A stretch of 64,000 nt of DNA from Virgibacillus_O xinjiangensis (GCF_042643145.1 NZ_JBHRSA010000004.1:248001-312000), one strand, 5' to 3'; numbered from the stretch's first letter, positions 42,045-51,111 are shown. Notes: generated by a model from the sequence alone, not told the origin. Numbers and translations: made by a program.

Positions 42045-42600
42045 AGAGTTCCTTCTCCTTAATATAAGCATAGACTGATTCAGGAATGAAATAGTTGACT
42101 GTTTTTCCTTCCTTAATCCGTTCCCTTATAAAGGTGGAAGAGACATCGATGATTGGCACTTCCACTTCCTTGACCGGATAAGGGCTGTCCAACCTATACC
42201 CTTTTCTCTTTGTTCCAGCAAAGGTGACCATATGAATCAACTCATCGATACGGTGCCAATTCGGCAGATATTCCACCATATCCGCTCCAATGATGAAAAA
42301 GAATTCAGTTTGTGGGTATCTCCTGCCCAGTTCCTGCATCGTATCGATAGTGTATGACTTGCCGGATCTTTCAATTTCCAATGTCTCCATTTTAAATGAA
42401 TTATTGCCCGAGATAGCCCTTGAAAGCATATTTTTCCGATGTTCCGGACTTGATTTAGCCTCATTTTTATGTGGCGGAGTATAGGAGGGAATGAACCAAA
42501 CCTCTTCAAGCCCCAGCGAGATACGTACCTCTTCGGCAATAATCAGGTGTCCTATATGAGGAGGATCAAAGGTGCCTCCTAAAATACCTACACGTTTCAT
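42031..42600 (-). CDS. nadD: Nicotinate-nucleotide adenylyltransferase NadD
   Basis: NadD transfers AMP to nicotinate mononucleotide in NAD synthesis. From ATG 42600 behind AAGGAGAGATGT it has 189 residues. The nucleotidyltransferase signature GGTFDPPHIGHL is at 8-19, and the second motif VPIIDVSSTFIRERIKEGK lies near the C-terminus. The long in-frame extension upstream is inside yhbY and is discarded. It stands between yhbY (10 bp) and yqeK. Confidence 0.97.
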   Translation of the reverse strand: MKRVGILGGTFDPPHIGHLIIAEEVRISLGLEEVWFIPSYTPPHKNEAKSSPEHRKNMLSRAISGNNSFKMETLEIERSGKSYTIDTMQELGRRYPQTEFFFIIGADMVEYLPNWHRIDELIHMVTFAGTKRKGYRLDSPYPVKEVEVPIIDVSSTFIRERIKEGKTVNYFIPESVYAYIKEKELYENK

Positions 42601-42610
42601 ACATCTCTCC

Positions 42611-42901
42611 TTACGGTAATTCAATCTGCTTATTTTCTTCCGATTCCCGGTATAATACGATATTGTTGCCGATAATCTGGACAATCTGCGCCCCGGTCCC
42701 TTCAGCAAGTTGTTCGGCAACTACATCCTTATCCTCCATACAGTTTTGCAGTATACTGACCTTGAGTAATTCCCTCTTTTCCAATGCTTCTCCAATTTGT
42801 TCTACCATATTTTCATTCACACCTGTCTTGCCAACTTGAAATATTGGCTTAAGCGGATTTGCCTGTGCCCTTAAGTATCTTTTTTGTTTGCCTGTCAGCA
42901 T
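42611..42901 (-). CDS. yhbY: Ribosome assembly RNA-binding protein YhbY (CRM domain)
   Basis: The 96-residue CRM-domain protein associates with the 50S precursor. Signatures are LTGKQKRYLRAQANPLKPIF, QVGKTGVNENMVEQIGEAL and the GxxG-related RNA-binding loop. The last helix includes GAQIVQIIGNNIVLYRES. It starts at ATG 42901 behind AAGGATG, only 4 bp after aroE. Its presence among yqeH, rsfS and nadD is conserved in Firmicutes. Confidence 0.95.
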   Translation of the reverse strand: MLTGKQKRYLRAQANPLKPIFQVGKTGVNENMVEQIGEALEKRELLKVSILQNCMEDKDVVAEQLAEGTGAQIVQIIGNNIVLYRESEENKQIELP

Positions 42902-42905
42902 CGTA

Positions 42906-43742
42906 TCATCCTTCCAAAATCTTCATTAGTTTATTATCCATTTCTTCGACATCTACATTCTTCCCTGTCCAGATTTCAAATGCATGTTGAGCTTGATACA
43001 GAAGCATCGTATGGCCAAGATGGGTGTCGGCCCCCAGTTCATCAGCCTGAAGGAGAAATGCCGTTTTCAGCGGTTGATAGACTATGTCACTTACAATCGC
43101 GCCCTGCTTGAGTCCGTCCAACGGCATGATCGAATGGTCGGTATACGGCTTCATGCCAACGGACGTAGTTTGAATGATGACATCATACTTTTTTAGTTGT
43201 TCCTGTGCATTATCCAAGTCAAGGACAGTTGTATGAACGGCACCCTCACTCAGTTCTGCTATTTCCTCCGCTTTTTTTGTTGTGCGGTTGGCAATATCAA
43301 TATTCTCATAGCCTGCAGCCGCCATCGCATAATATATCCCTCTTGTGGCACCGCCCCCACCAATGAGCAGAATCTGCATCGAGGGGTTGACCGAGGGATA
43401 GTATGTTTTCAATGAACGCAGAAACCCGGTACCGTCTGTATTATATCCGATCCATTTTCCATTGCGTCGTACAACCGTGTTTACAGCCCCTGCTTTCACC
43501 GCATTTTTGTCTACTTCATCGAGAAACGGGAAGATCTTTTGTTTATATGGCACCGTGACATTAAAGCCATCAACTCCCATCCCTTTCAATTCCATGACTC
43601 TGTCCTCGAATGATTCCTCTGGTAGGATTTCAAACAACTGGTATTCTCCATTCATCCCAGCTTTTTCGAGAAATTGCTGATGAATCCAGGGGGAAAGGGA
43701 ATGCTGGATCGGTGTGCCAATCAAAGCAAGCTTCAAATCCAT
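42906..43742 (-). CDS. aroE: Shikimate dehydrogenase AroE
   Basis: AroE reduces 3-dehydroshikimate to shikimate with NADPH in aromatic amino-acid synthesis. The 278-residue protein shows the substrate motif GTPIQHSLSPWIHQ, the catalytic VTVPYKQKIFPFLDEVD (Lys), and the cofactor loop LLIGGGGATRGIYYAM. NRTTKKAEEI binds the NADPH phosphate. It is 11 bp downstream of yqeH and 4 bp upstream of yhbY in a tightly packed operon. Confidence 0.97.
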   Translation of the reverse strand: MDLKLALIGTPIQHSLSPWIHQQFLEKAGMNGEYQLFEILPEESFEDRVMELKGMGVDGFNVTVPYKQKIFPFLDEVDKNAVKAGAVNTVVRRNGKWIGYNTDGTGFLRSLKTYYPSVNPSMQILLIGGGGATRGIYYAMAAAGYENIDIANRTTKKAEEIAELSEGAVHTTVLDLDNAQEQLKKYDVIIQTTSVGMKPYTDHSIMPLDGLKQGAIVSDIVYQPLKTAFLLQADELGADTHLGHTMLLYQAQHAFEIWTGKNVDVEEMDNKLMKILEG

Positions 43743-43753
43743 TCATAAACCTC

Positions 43754-44854
43754 CTAGACCCATGATTTCCTGATGGAAACAGCCGACCCTTCCGGAATGT
43801 AAGCGGCTACGGACAGATCCTTGCCCGTAATGCTGACCCATCCCAATCCGGGAAAGACGATATCCATCTTTTCTTCTGTAATCCGGAACGTATGCTGCTT
43901 TAAAGCTGGGAGGCGCTCCATCGTCTCTTCATCTGGAGGCGCAAGGAGCTCACCAAGATGGTTAGCATACAGTTCATCTGCATTTTCTAGCTTCGTCCGG
44001 TGAATTGGCAGTCTATTGGAGAAATAACAGACAAATGACTCTCTCTCCCCCTTGATAAAGTCGAGCCTTGCCAACCCTCCAAAGAACAGTGTCTGCTGTT
44101 CATTAAGCTGATAAACACGAGGTTTCACCTCTTTATTAGGGGTAATCAGTTTCAAATCGCCTGCAGATACATAATGAGCCATCTGCTGTTTGTTTACGAT
44201 TCCGGGTGTATCAATCAAGGCGCTTTCGTCATCCAGCGGAATCTCAATGAAACCGAGTGTCGTACCGGGAAAGTAGGAAGTGGTGATCACGTCATCCAGC
44301 CCGCTCGTCTGTCTGATCAAACGGTTGATGAAAGTCGATTTTCCGACGTTGGTGGCGCCGACAATATAGATATCTTCTCCACCTCTGTAGTGCTCCAATC
44401 CCTCAGCCAGGGAATCCAAACCGTGGCCTTTTGTTGATGAAATCAGATACACATCTTTCACCCTCAGTCCAGCCTCTTTAGCCTGTCTCCTCAACCACTG
44501 TGACAGTCTGCGCTTATTCGCTGATTTTGGCAGCAGATCGACTTTATTCCCTACCAATATAATTGGATTGTTTCCCACAAGACGAGGCAGGCTCTTGAGA
44601 AGACTTCCTTCCACATCAAAGATATCAATCAGATGCACGACCAACCCTTCCGTCTCCCTTATGCTGCTGACCATTTTAAGAAAATCATCATCTGTTATGG
44701 AGACGTCTTGAATTTCATTATAGTGCTTCAACCGAAAACACCGTTTGCATAAAACTTCTTCTCTTTCCAAAGAAGATGCCGGGGTATAGCCGGCCTCCTC
44801 TGGGTCAGTGGTCTGGATTTTCGCTCCACAGCCCTGACAAAAAATTTCCTCCAT
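43754..44854 (-). CDS. yqeH: Ribosome biogenesis GTPase YqeH
   Basis: YqeH is a circularly permuted GTPase needed for 30S assembly. The N-terminal zinc finger uses C6, C9, C36 and C39. The GTPase motifs appear in permuted order: G4 GNKVDLLP (about 107) comes before G1 GATNVGKSTF (about 170) and G3 DTPG. The C-terminal domain binds RNA. It is 366 residues long, as in B. subtilis, and begins 2 bp after yqeG. Confidence 0.97.
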   Translation of the reverse strand: MEEIFCQGCGAKIQTTDPEEAGYTPASSLEREEVLCKRCFRLKHYNEIQDVSITDDDFLKMVSSIRETEGLVVHLIDIFDVEGSLLKSLPRLVGNNPIILVGNKVDLLPKSANKRRLSQWLRRQAKEAGLRVKDVYLISSTKGHGLDSLAEGLEHYRGGEDIYIVGATNVGKSTFINRLIRQTSGLDDVITTSYFPGTTLGFIEIPLDDESALIDTPGIVNKQQMAHYVSAGDLKLITPNKEVKPRVYQLNEQQTLFFGGLARLDFIKGERESFVCYFSNRLPIHRTKLENADELYANHLGELLAPPDEETMERLPALKQHTFRITEEKMDIVFPGLGWVSITGKDLSVAAYIPEGSAVSIRKSWV

Positions 44855-44856
44855 TT

Positions 44857-45372
44857 CTATTCCTCCCAGCTGATCTTACCTTTTTTGCGCATGTAACTTA
44901 AAATTCGGCGCTCTATTTTGCGATTGATCCTAGTCAATTTCCCATCTGTCTGTACAATAGGGACGACCAGTATTGTATAAAAACCTGCATAGTTTCCCCC
45001 TAACACATCTGTCAGCACTTGGTCGCCGATCACGACGACTTCGTCTTCTTTTAGCTCCATGCGTTTCGCAACTGTCTTGAACGCACGGCTTAATGGCTTT
45101 CTGGCACTGAACACGAAGGGGGTTTCCAGTGGTTCTGAAAAGATCTTCACCCTCTCCTGCTTATTATTGGAGATGATGGTCACTTTTATATCATGTTCTT
45201 TCATCAATTTGAACCACTGGATCACCTCAGGAGTTGCATCTTTGACATCCCAGGCAACCAACGTGTTGTCCAGGTCTGTTATGACTCCCCTTATCCCTTT
45301 TTCCTTAAGCGTTGCAGGATGAATATCAAATATACTTTTTACATGTTCGTTTGGCAGAAATAGACTTAACAC
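44857..45372 (-). CDS. yqeG: HAD-IIIA family phosphatase YqeG
   Basis: This putative HAD phosphatase has 171 residues. The nucleophile motif is DLDNTLV (D33, D35), motif II is TIISNN, and the distal GDQVLTDVLGGNYAG supplies acidic residues. It resembles mitochondrial-type phosphatidylglycerophosphate phosphatases, so a lipid phosphate substrate is possible but unproven. The start is GTG 45372, 8 nt after GGGGTG. It is first in the eight-gene operon ending at yqeM. Its promoter must lie in the 400-bp region shared with sda, but none is clear. Confidence 0.9.
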   Translation of the reverse strand: MLSLFLPNEHVKSIFDIHPATLKEKGIRGVITDLDNTLVAWDVKDATPEVIQWFKLMKEHDIKVTIISNNKQERVKIFSEPLETPFVFSARKPLSRAFKTVAKRMELKEDEVVVIGDQVLTDVLGGNYAGFYTILVVPIVQTDGKLTRINRKIERRILSYMRKKGKISWEE

Positions 45373-45546
45373 TTCATTAACACCCCAATAACATCCATAT
45401 CCATATTTTACTTATAAATCCTAATCCAATCCTATAATAACTTTTCTTATTAATAAAGCGAAACTACCTTAGGCATCCCCTCTTCTAGGTGAAAAACTTC
45501 CATTTTTGTATGGTAGGACACAATGTGGCATATGGAACACAAGGTT

Positions 45547-45696
45547 GATTTATGCATAAATCGTTCGACAAATTCCCACATAAACCTTCCTGTGGATAAC
45601 TTTATACACAAAATCACAGGCTATGATTCCGACTAGAGATGCAGCTCACTCCTTTTGTGCACAGGTTATCTACAATTATGTGTAGATAACCTGTGC
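45547..45696. promoter_or_regulatory. DnaA-box cluster between yqeG and sda
   Basis: Two perfect TTATNCACA boxes, TGTGGATAA (45591-45599) and TTATACACA (45602-45610), are divergent and 2 bp apart. Two TTATCTACA boxes with one mismatch (45666-45674 and 45681-45689) face each other inside a perfect 16-bp inverted repeat. A TTATGCATA box lies in a 16-bp palindrome at 45547-45562. In B. subtilis DnaA binds upstream of sda and activates it, so the same is expected here. The rest of the 45373-45772 gap shows no gene. Confidence 0.75.
45659..45696. repeat. Perfect 16-bp inverted repeat upstream of sda
   Basis: GCACAGGTTATCTACA and its exact complement are separated by ATTATG. No T-tract follows on either strand, so it is not a standard terminator. 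It lies 77 bp before the sda start and contains two facing DnaA-like boxes. Confidence 0.9.
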
Positions 45697-45772
45697 CTTG
45701 TCCGGTCTTGGGAATCATGGTAAGTTATAAATACTTCTGAACGAACTGAAGAAATTTGGGAGGGCGCCAATT

Positions 45773-45925
45773 ATGAAACATTTGTCGGACGAACTATTAC
45801 TTGAATCTTACTATAAAGCAAATGAATTAAATCTAAGCCCTGATTTTCTGTTATTGATGGAAGAAGAAATTCAAAAGCGTGATTTATGGTACAAACTGGA
45901 AGAATGTGTTTCAACAACAAATTAA
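45773..45925 (+). CDS. sda: Sporulation histidine-kinase inhibitor Sda
   Basis: Sda is a helical-hairpin protein that inhibits KinA and KinB, delaying sporulation when replication initiation or DNA integrity is disturbed. The 50-codon ORF starts at ATG 45773 behind GGGAGG. The peptide MKHLSDELLLESYYKANELN closely matches the start of B. subtilis Sda, and DFLLLMEEEIQKR forms the second helix. The C-terminus is slightly longer than in B. subtilis. DnaA boxes upstream fit DnaA-activated expression. A strong terminator follows at once. Confidence 0.92.
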   Translation: MKHLSDELLLESYYKANELNLSPDFLLLMEEEIQKRDLWYKLEECVSTTN

Positions 45926-45967
45926 TTTTTTTATTCGACCTAGTTAATAGGAAGGAACGGAAACCAC

Positions 45968-46001
45968 CCTCTATGATAGCCTTTATCATAGAGGTTTTTT
46001 A
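45968..46001 (+). terminator. Terminator of sda
   Basis: A perfect 11-bp stem CCTCTATGATA / TATCATAGAGG with a 5-nt loop is followed by TTTTTTATTTTTC on the plus strand. Confidence 0.92.
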
Positions 46002-46066
46002 TTTTTCTCCACCTATACTTGTGGTAAACTATCCCTTGGATAGATGCCTGTATACATACATCTGCC

Positions 46067-46094
46067 GTTAAATGGGAATGACAATGGCTATAAT
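46067..46094 (+). promoter_or_regulatory. Weak candidate promoter of the mrp operon
   Basis: A perfect TATAAT (46089-46094) lies 92 bp before the mrpA start. The -35 region (GTTAAA at 46067-46072, 16 bp spacer) is poor. The leader includes a 5-bp stem CCGCA/TGCGG (46110-46128). No known riboswitch is recognised. Confidence 0.3.
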
Positions 46095-46185
46095 CAATAA
46101 CGGCCAGACCGCAGCAGGAATTTGCGGATAGTGAGTATCAGTCTTGAGCCAAATAGTTAATGACAATAAGGAGGAATTCCACCCG

Positions 46186-48507
46186 ATGATATTTGCAGTA
46201 TTAGCTCCGCTTCTTGTGGCTTGCTTCATTCCTTTTCTAAGTAAAATGAAGCATAAGCTGCATACAGGATACTTTGTATTTTTTGTTCCCTTTCTTATAT
46301 TCCTTTACTTCGTCCAGTTTGTAGGGAGTGACTTTACATCCCTCACTCAATCAACCAACTGGATGCCCTCACTTGGTGTAAATCTTGATTTTACTCTTGA
46401 TGGTTTAAGCTTATTGTTTGTCCTGCTGATCAGTGGTATAGGTTCGCTGGTTGTGCTTTATTCCATCTTCTACCTAGACAAAGCAGAGAATTTGGGGCAT
46501 TTCTATGTTTATCTCTTAATGTTCATGACAGCAATGCTTGGTGTTGTGCTCTCTGATAATGTATTTGTTCTTTATACTTTCTGGGAACTGACCTCCATTT
46601 CCTCGTTTCTGCTGATTGGATACTGGCATTTCAAAGAACGATCCAGGTACGGAGCACTTAAATCCATGATGATCACCATCTTCGGCGGGTTAAGCATGCT
46701 GGGGGCCTTCATTATTCTCTACGTTATCAGCGGCACCGCTAGTATCCAAGGAATGATCGCACAGGCAGATACAATCCTTGCAAGCAATTACCTTCCGCTC
46801 GTTCTTGTTCTGCTGCTCCTTGGTGCGTTCACCAAGTCTGCACAGTTCCCATTCCATATCTGGCTGCCCGATGCTATGGAGGCTCCGACACCTGTCAGTG
46901 CTTACCTGCACTCCGCTACCATGGTTAAAGCTGGAATCTATTTGATTGCCCGTTTTTCCCCGATTCTCAGCCTGTATGAATGGTTCTTTATAACTGTCAG
47001 TCTGATTGGAATCGTTACTCTATGCTGGGGTTCTTATATGGCCGTCAGACAAACAGATTTGAAGGCTATATTGGCATTCTCAACCATCAGCCAACTTGGT
47101 ATGATTATGGCCATGTTAGGTTTTGGAACAGAGGCAGCAGTGTTTGCAGCTGTGTTCCACATCCTCAACCATGCAACTTTTAAAGGGAGCTTGTTCATGA
47201 TTGCAGGGATTATTGACCATGAGTCCGGAACCAGGGATATCCGGAAGCTAGGCGGGTTCATGACTTTAATGCCCATATCAGCCACATTGGCCGTCTTTGC
47301 CGCCTTTTCAATGGCAGGACTACCGTTACCATTCCTTAATGGTTTCTACAGTAAAGAATTGTTCTTCGATTCCACGTTGGGTCTGGAAAACGCCAATATA
47401 TTGAGTCAGGCCATACCTTACTTGGCAGTGTTGGGAAGTATCTTCACATTTGTATATTCTATGTATTTCTTCTTTGGGGTTTTTACTGGACCGAAGAAAC
47501 TGGATCAGCTGCCAAAAAAACCGCATGAAGCTCCGATAGGCATGCTGATTTCCCCTGCTGTGCTCGTCCTGGGTGTCATATTGATCGGCCTGTTTCCCAA
47601 CATGGTGAATGCGCCATTCCTTGTACACGCGGCACAGGCAGTCAACAGTGATGTGGAGTTTCATAAAGTCTATTTCTGGCATGGTTTGAACTACCCACCG
47701 ATGATCATGTCATTAGTCGTGGTCGGAGCGGGGGCTGCTTTATACCTGACCAAGAGTAAATGGTCATCAGTATATCAAGTACTGCCCGGCACACTCAGTT
47801 TCAACAGAGTTTATGATTATATCATGGAGAAAATCGACATTTTTTCTACTAAAGTTACAACAGCCTATATGACCGGCTCATTGAAAACATATATGGCTAT
47901 AATATTAGCGGCAACATTGGTAGTTACCATGGCTTTCATGTTTATAACTGATGGTTTCACCATGAGCACCGATGGTTTGGCGGAGATCACCGTTATTGAG
48001 ACTGCCGTCGTTGTCATCATGAGCATTGCAGCAATCTCCACCATTTTTACGAAAAACAATTTAGCTGCAATCATTGTTGTTGGTGTCGTCGGTTATGGTG
48101 TGGCCATGCTGTTTGTCCTTTACGGAGCTCCTGATATTGCACTTACGCAGTTCTTGGTTGAGACCGTGACTGTTGCGCTGTTCCTCCTCTGCTTCTACCA
48201 TTTGCCAAAGATGCGAAAAAGGTCGGAATCTGTCAGCGGCAAGGTCATCAAGTCCATTATTTCCATAGGTTTCGGATTGATGATGACATTGATTGCCATC
48301 TCAGCAACTAGCAGCAACGCTTTCGATGTGATTTCCGATTACTTCTTGGAAACCTCTTATAAGCTAGGTGGCGGTGACAATGTCGTGAACGTGATTTTGG
48401 TGGATATGAGGGGACTCGATACCTTATTCGAAGTTGCCGTCTTAGGTATTGCAGCACTTGCGATCTACAGCCTCATTAAACTAAACAAAGGGAAGGAGGC
48501 CGAATAA
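46186..48507 (+). CDS. mrpA: Na+/H+ antiporter subunit MrpA
   Basis: MrpA is the largest subunit of the multi-subunit cation/proton antiporter, related to complex I subunit NuoL. I start at ATG 46186 (MIFAVLAPLLVACFIPFL), 10 nt after GGAGG, giving 773 residues; the frame opens upstream at TTG 46144 without a ribosome site. About 20 membrane helices are visible. Signatures include FWELTSISSFLLIGYW, KSAQFPFHIWLPDAMEAPTPVSAYLHSATMVK (positions around 240-270) and the C-terminal LYGAPDIALTQFLVETVTVALF. It ends VILVDMRGLDTLFEVAVLG, like unfused MrpA proteins. No MrpB domain follows. Confidence 0.95.
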   Translation: MIFAVLAPLLVACFIPFLSKMKHKLHTGYFVFFVPFLIFLYFVQFVGSDFTSLTQSTNWMPSLGVNLDFTLDGLSLLFVLLISGIGSLVVLYSIFYLDKAENLGHFYVYLLMFMTAMLGVVLSDNVFVLYTFWELTSISSFLLIGYWHFKERSRYGALKSMMITIFGGLSMLGAFIILYVISGTASIQGMIAQADTILASNYLPLVLVLLLLGAFTKSAQFPFHIWLPDAMEAPTPVSAYLHSATMVKAGIYLIARFSPILSLYEWFFITVSLIGIVTLCWGSYMAVRQTDLKAILAFSTISQLGMIMAMLGFGTEAAVFAAVFHILNHATFKGSLFMIAGIIDHESGTRDIRKLGGFMTLMPISATLAVFAAFSMAGLPLPFLNGFYSKELFFDSTLGLENANILSQAIPYLAVLGSIFTFVYSMYFFFGVFTGPKKLDQLPKKPHEAPIGMLISPAVLVLGVILIGLFPNMVNAPFLVHAAQAVNSDVEFHKVYFWHGLNYPPMIMSLVVVGAGAALYLTKSKWSSVYQVLPGTLSFNRVYDYIMEKIDIFSTKVTTAYMTGSLKTYMAIILAATLVVTMAFMFITDGFTMSTDGLAEITVIETAVVVIMSIAAISTIFTKNNLAAIIVVGVVGYGVAMLFVLYGAPDIALTQFLVETVTVALFLLCFYHLPKMRKRSESVSGKVIKSIISIGFGLMMTLIAISATSSNAFDVISDYFLETSYKLGGGDNVVNVILVDMRGLDTLFEVAVLGIAALAIYSLIKLNKGKEAE

Positions 48508-48845
48508 TGGAGATTCTAACTTCCGTCCTGGCAGGAATATTATTCGCCACTGCCGTCTATAACCTATTACAGAAGCAGTTGCTTAGGATCATTATAGGAA
48601 CAGTGCTGCTGACACACGGGGCACATATATTCATTTTCACGATGGGAAAATTGAAGACTGGCCAGCCTCCTGTTCTGACAGAAGGGGTAACGGAGTATAC
48701 AGACCCACTGCCACAGGCGTTGATTTTGACTTCCATCGTTATCAGTTTCGGTGTCACCAGCCTGTTGCTGGTTCTTTCCTATAGGACTGCGCAAGAGAAC
48801 AATACCGACAATATGGAACAACTAAGGGGAAAATCAAATGAGTAA
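48507..48845 (+). CDS. mrpC: Na+/H+ antiporter subunit MrpC
   Basis: The 112-residue protein matches MrpC/NuoK-like subunits (113 residues in B. subtilis), with three membrane helices. Signatures are LLRIIIGTVLLTHGAHIFIF, TMGKLKTGQPPV and DPLPQALILTSIVISFGVT. Its ATG shares one base with the mrpA stop (TAATG), which excludes an intervening mrpB. The hydrophilic C-terminus overlaps mrpD. Confidence 0.95.
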   Translation: MEILTSVLAGILFATAVYNLLQKQLLRIIIGTVLLTHGAHIFIFTMGKLKTGQPPVLTEGVTEYTDPLPQALILTSIVISFGVTSLLLVLSYRTAQENNTDNMEQLRGKSNE

Positions 48846-50319
48846 TTTAGCTGTATTACCGATCATCATACCGTTGATTTCCGCTGTGATTCTGATATTT
48901 TCCAATTCAAATGTCCAAATATCACGCGGGTTGACCAGGCTGTTTTCCATCATCAGCCTGGGGATATCCGGTTACATACTATGGTATGTAGCTGAAAATG
49001 GAACAGTTGTATTAGAAACAGGGGATTGGGCTGCCCCATATGGCATCATCCTAGTCATGGATGGATTGGCAGCTCTTCTTGTTTTCACCACAAATATCGT
49101 GGCAGTCGCATGTGCTTTCTATGCACCACACGCTGGACTTGGGGAAAAAGAAAGATTCTACTTCTACTCATTCTTCTTTTTCCTGATTACTGGTGTCTCT
49201 GGTGCATTCATCACGGGTGATTTGTTCAACCTGTTCGTATTCTTTGAAGTATTGCTGATGGCTTCCTACGCGCTGATCACGCTCGGAGGCGGAAAGACCC
49301 AGCTAAGAGAATCCTTAAAGTACCTTTTGATCAACTTGTTTTCGTCTATGTTATTTGTAACAGCCGTGGCAATGCTCTATGGAGTAGTAGGAACACTGAA
49401 CATGGCCCATATCGCACAGCGTGTGCAGGAAGTGGAACAACAGGGAATTCTGACAACCATCGCGATACTGCTGTTCTTCGTGTTTGCCACCAAGGCAGCA
49501 GTATTCCCGTTGTACTACTGGCTGCCACATTCCTATATTCAGCCTAATGTTGTAGTTTCCGCACTATTTGGTGCCCTTTTGACAAAAGTAGGAATCTATT
49601 CAATTCTTCGGGTATTCACGTTGATATTCGTTCACCAGGTAGAACTGACCCATGAGCTTTTCATCTGGATTGCAGGTTTATCCATGGTTTTTGGTGTGAT
49701 TGGCGCTCTCTCCACCAACAATATTAAATTGATCATTGCGTATAACATCATCCCGGCTATCGGCTTCGTCTTGTTGGGAATTGCCGTATTAAACCAAGAT
49801 GGTATAAGTGGTTCTGTTTATTACCTTGTACACGATATGATCATTAAAACTGCTCTATTTCTACTGGTGGGTATCATCGCATATGTTGCCGGAACTTCTG
49901 ACTTGAAAAAAATGGGCGGTTTGATCCATCACTATCCCCTGCTCGGATGGCTTCTGTTTCTCTCAGGTCTTGTGTTGGCAGGAATCCCGCCCTTCAGCGG
50001 ATTCATAGGCAAGCTTCTCCTTCTTCAAGGAGCGGTAGAAGCAAATGAAATAGTTATCTTGCTTGTCGGATTACTGACCAGTCTGCTGATTTTGTACTCT
50101 ATTGTGAAGATATTTATTCGCGGATTCTGGGGAGATAAAGAACCGATGGCTCATACAGCAGGGAAATCGACAAAAGGACTGCTTGTTCCTGTCGCCTTCC
50201 TCCTTGCTCTATCCGTTCTCCTCGGTGTGGGGGCTGAACTCTTCTACCCATTAGTAGAAGGGATTGCAGCAGAATTGGTTGATCCGCAAATTTATATCGA
50301 TTCAGTATTAAAGGAGTAG
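48838..50319 (+). CDS. mrpD: Na+/H+ antiporter subunit MrpD
   Basis: MrpD is the second NuoM/N-like proton-channel subunit. It has 493 residues and about 14 membrane helices. Signatures are FVFFEVLLMASYALITLGG (the conserved Glu of the channel), TKAAVFPLYYWLPHSYIQPN and LVHDMIIKTALFLLVG. It overlaps mrpC by 8 bp, starts behind AAGGGG, and is followed by mrpE after 7 bp. All spacing fits one transcript. Confidence 0.95.
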   Translation: MSNLAVLPIIIPLISAVILIFSNSNVQISRGLTRLFSIISLGISGYILWYVAENGTVVLETGDWAAPYGIILVMDGLAALLVFTTNIVAVACAFYAPHAGLGEKERFYFYSFFFFLITGVSGAFITGDLFNLFVFFEVLLMASYALITLGGGKTQLRESLKYLLINLFSSMLFVTAVAMLYGVVGTLNMAHIAQRVQEVEQQGILTTIAILLFFVFATKAAVFPLYYWLPHSYIQPNVVVSALFGALLTKVGIYSILRVFTLIFVHQVELTHELFIWIAGLSMVFGVIGALSTNNIKLIIAYNIIPAIGFVLLGIAVLNQDGISGSVYYLVHDMIIKTALFLLVGIIAYVAGTSDLKKMGGLIHHYPLLGWLLFLSGLVLAGIPPFSGFIGKLLLLQGAVEANEIVILLVGLLTSLLILYSIVKIFIRGFWGDKEPMAHTAGKSTKGLLVPVAFLLALSVLLGVGAELFYPLVEGIAAELVDPQIYIDSVLKE

Positions 50320-50326
50320 TGGAAAT

Positions 50327-50803
50327 ATGGCCTTTCAAATTGTAATCAATCTTATTGTCGCCACCTTATGGATGTTTCTCAGTGAATCATATACAGGCCC
50401 TAGTTTCATCGCCGGTTACCTGTTCGGCGCACTGCTGCTATGGCTGTTGAGGAGATATCTGCCTGGGAGGTTCTATCTTAGGCGGGTGGTCAGCATCTTC
50501 AAGTTGCTGTTGCTCTTCTTGAAAGAGCTGGTCCTTTCCAACATCGAAATGATCAAGTACATTTACTCACCCAAATTAGACAATGAGCCAGGAATCTTTG
50601 AGCTTCCGCTCGATGTAACTACTGATTGGGAAATAAACATGCTAGCAAACTTCATTTCCCTCACACCTGGTACATTGACAGTAGCTGTCTCCAACGACAA
50701 TACCAAATTGTATATTCATGCGATGAATATTGACAATGTAGAAGATGAAGTCCAATCAATTAAAAGTTCCTTTGAAAAAGCGATCATGGAGGTGACAAGA
50801 TGA
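50327..50803 (+). CDS. mrpE: Na+/H+ antiporter subunit MrpE
   Basis: The 158-residue MrpE subunit has two or three N-terminal helices (about 1-65) with FIAGYLFGALLLWLLRRYLPG. A cytoplasmic domain follows, with ANFISLTPGTLTVAVSNDN and LYIHAMNID, the family hallmark. MrpE belongs to the Mrp-specific part that has no complex I counterpart and is important for antiport activity. Its last 4 bp overlap mrpF. Confidence 0.95.
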   Translation: MAFQIVINLIVATLWMFLSESYTGPSFIAGYLFGALLLWLLRRYLPGRFYLRRVVSIFKLLLLFLKELVLSNIEMIKYIYSPKLDNEPGIFELPLDVTTDWEINMLANFISLTPGTLTVAVSNDNTKLYIHAMNIDNVEDEVQSIKSSFEKAIMEVTR

Positions 50804-51111
50804 ATGAATTTTTGGAAGTCACCAATGTACTGCTTGATATAACAGTTTTCCTCAGTTTCGCCGGAATAGCTGTTGCACTTGCCCTACTCTTGTATCGGAT
50901 TGTAGCTGGCCCCACCCAGGCAGACCGTGCGGCTGCCCTGGATGCCATGGGAATCAATCTGATGGGCCTGGCAGGCCTGACGGCAATCCATCTAGTAACC
51001 TCCAGATTGAATGATGTCGTCCTCTTAATCGGTGTACTTGCTTTCCTGGGAACGCTGGCGATCGCAAAATATATGGAAAAGGGTGTTATTATTGATCGAG
51101 ACATGGAGTAA
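50800..51111 (+). CDS. mrpF: Na+/H+ antiporter subunit MrpF
   Basis: The 103-residue MrpF subunit has three membrane helices. The loop RIVAGPTQADRAAALDAMGIN between helices 1 and 2 is diagnostic, followed by NDVVLLIGVLAFLGTLAIAKYMEKG. The ATG overlaps the end of mrpE (ATGA) and its tail overlaps mrpG. In solved Mrp complexes MrpF lies near the proposed cation path with MrpA, MrpE and MrpG. Confidence 0.95.
   Translation: MNEFLEVTNVLLDITVFLSFAGIAVALALLLYRIVAGPTQADRAAALDAMGINLMGLAGLTAIHLVTSRLNDVVLLIGVLAFLGTLAIAKYMEKGVIIDRDME

Noticed and set aside
45659..45696. The 16-bp dyad as a transcription terminator
   Set aside because: There is no T-tract on either strand and no gene ending just upstream; it contains DnaA-like boxes instead.
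46001..46185. A cation riboswitch in the mrpA leader
   Set aside because: Only a 5-bp stem is visible, and no conserved motif that I know could be recognised.
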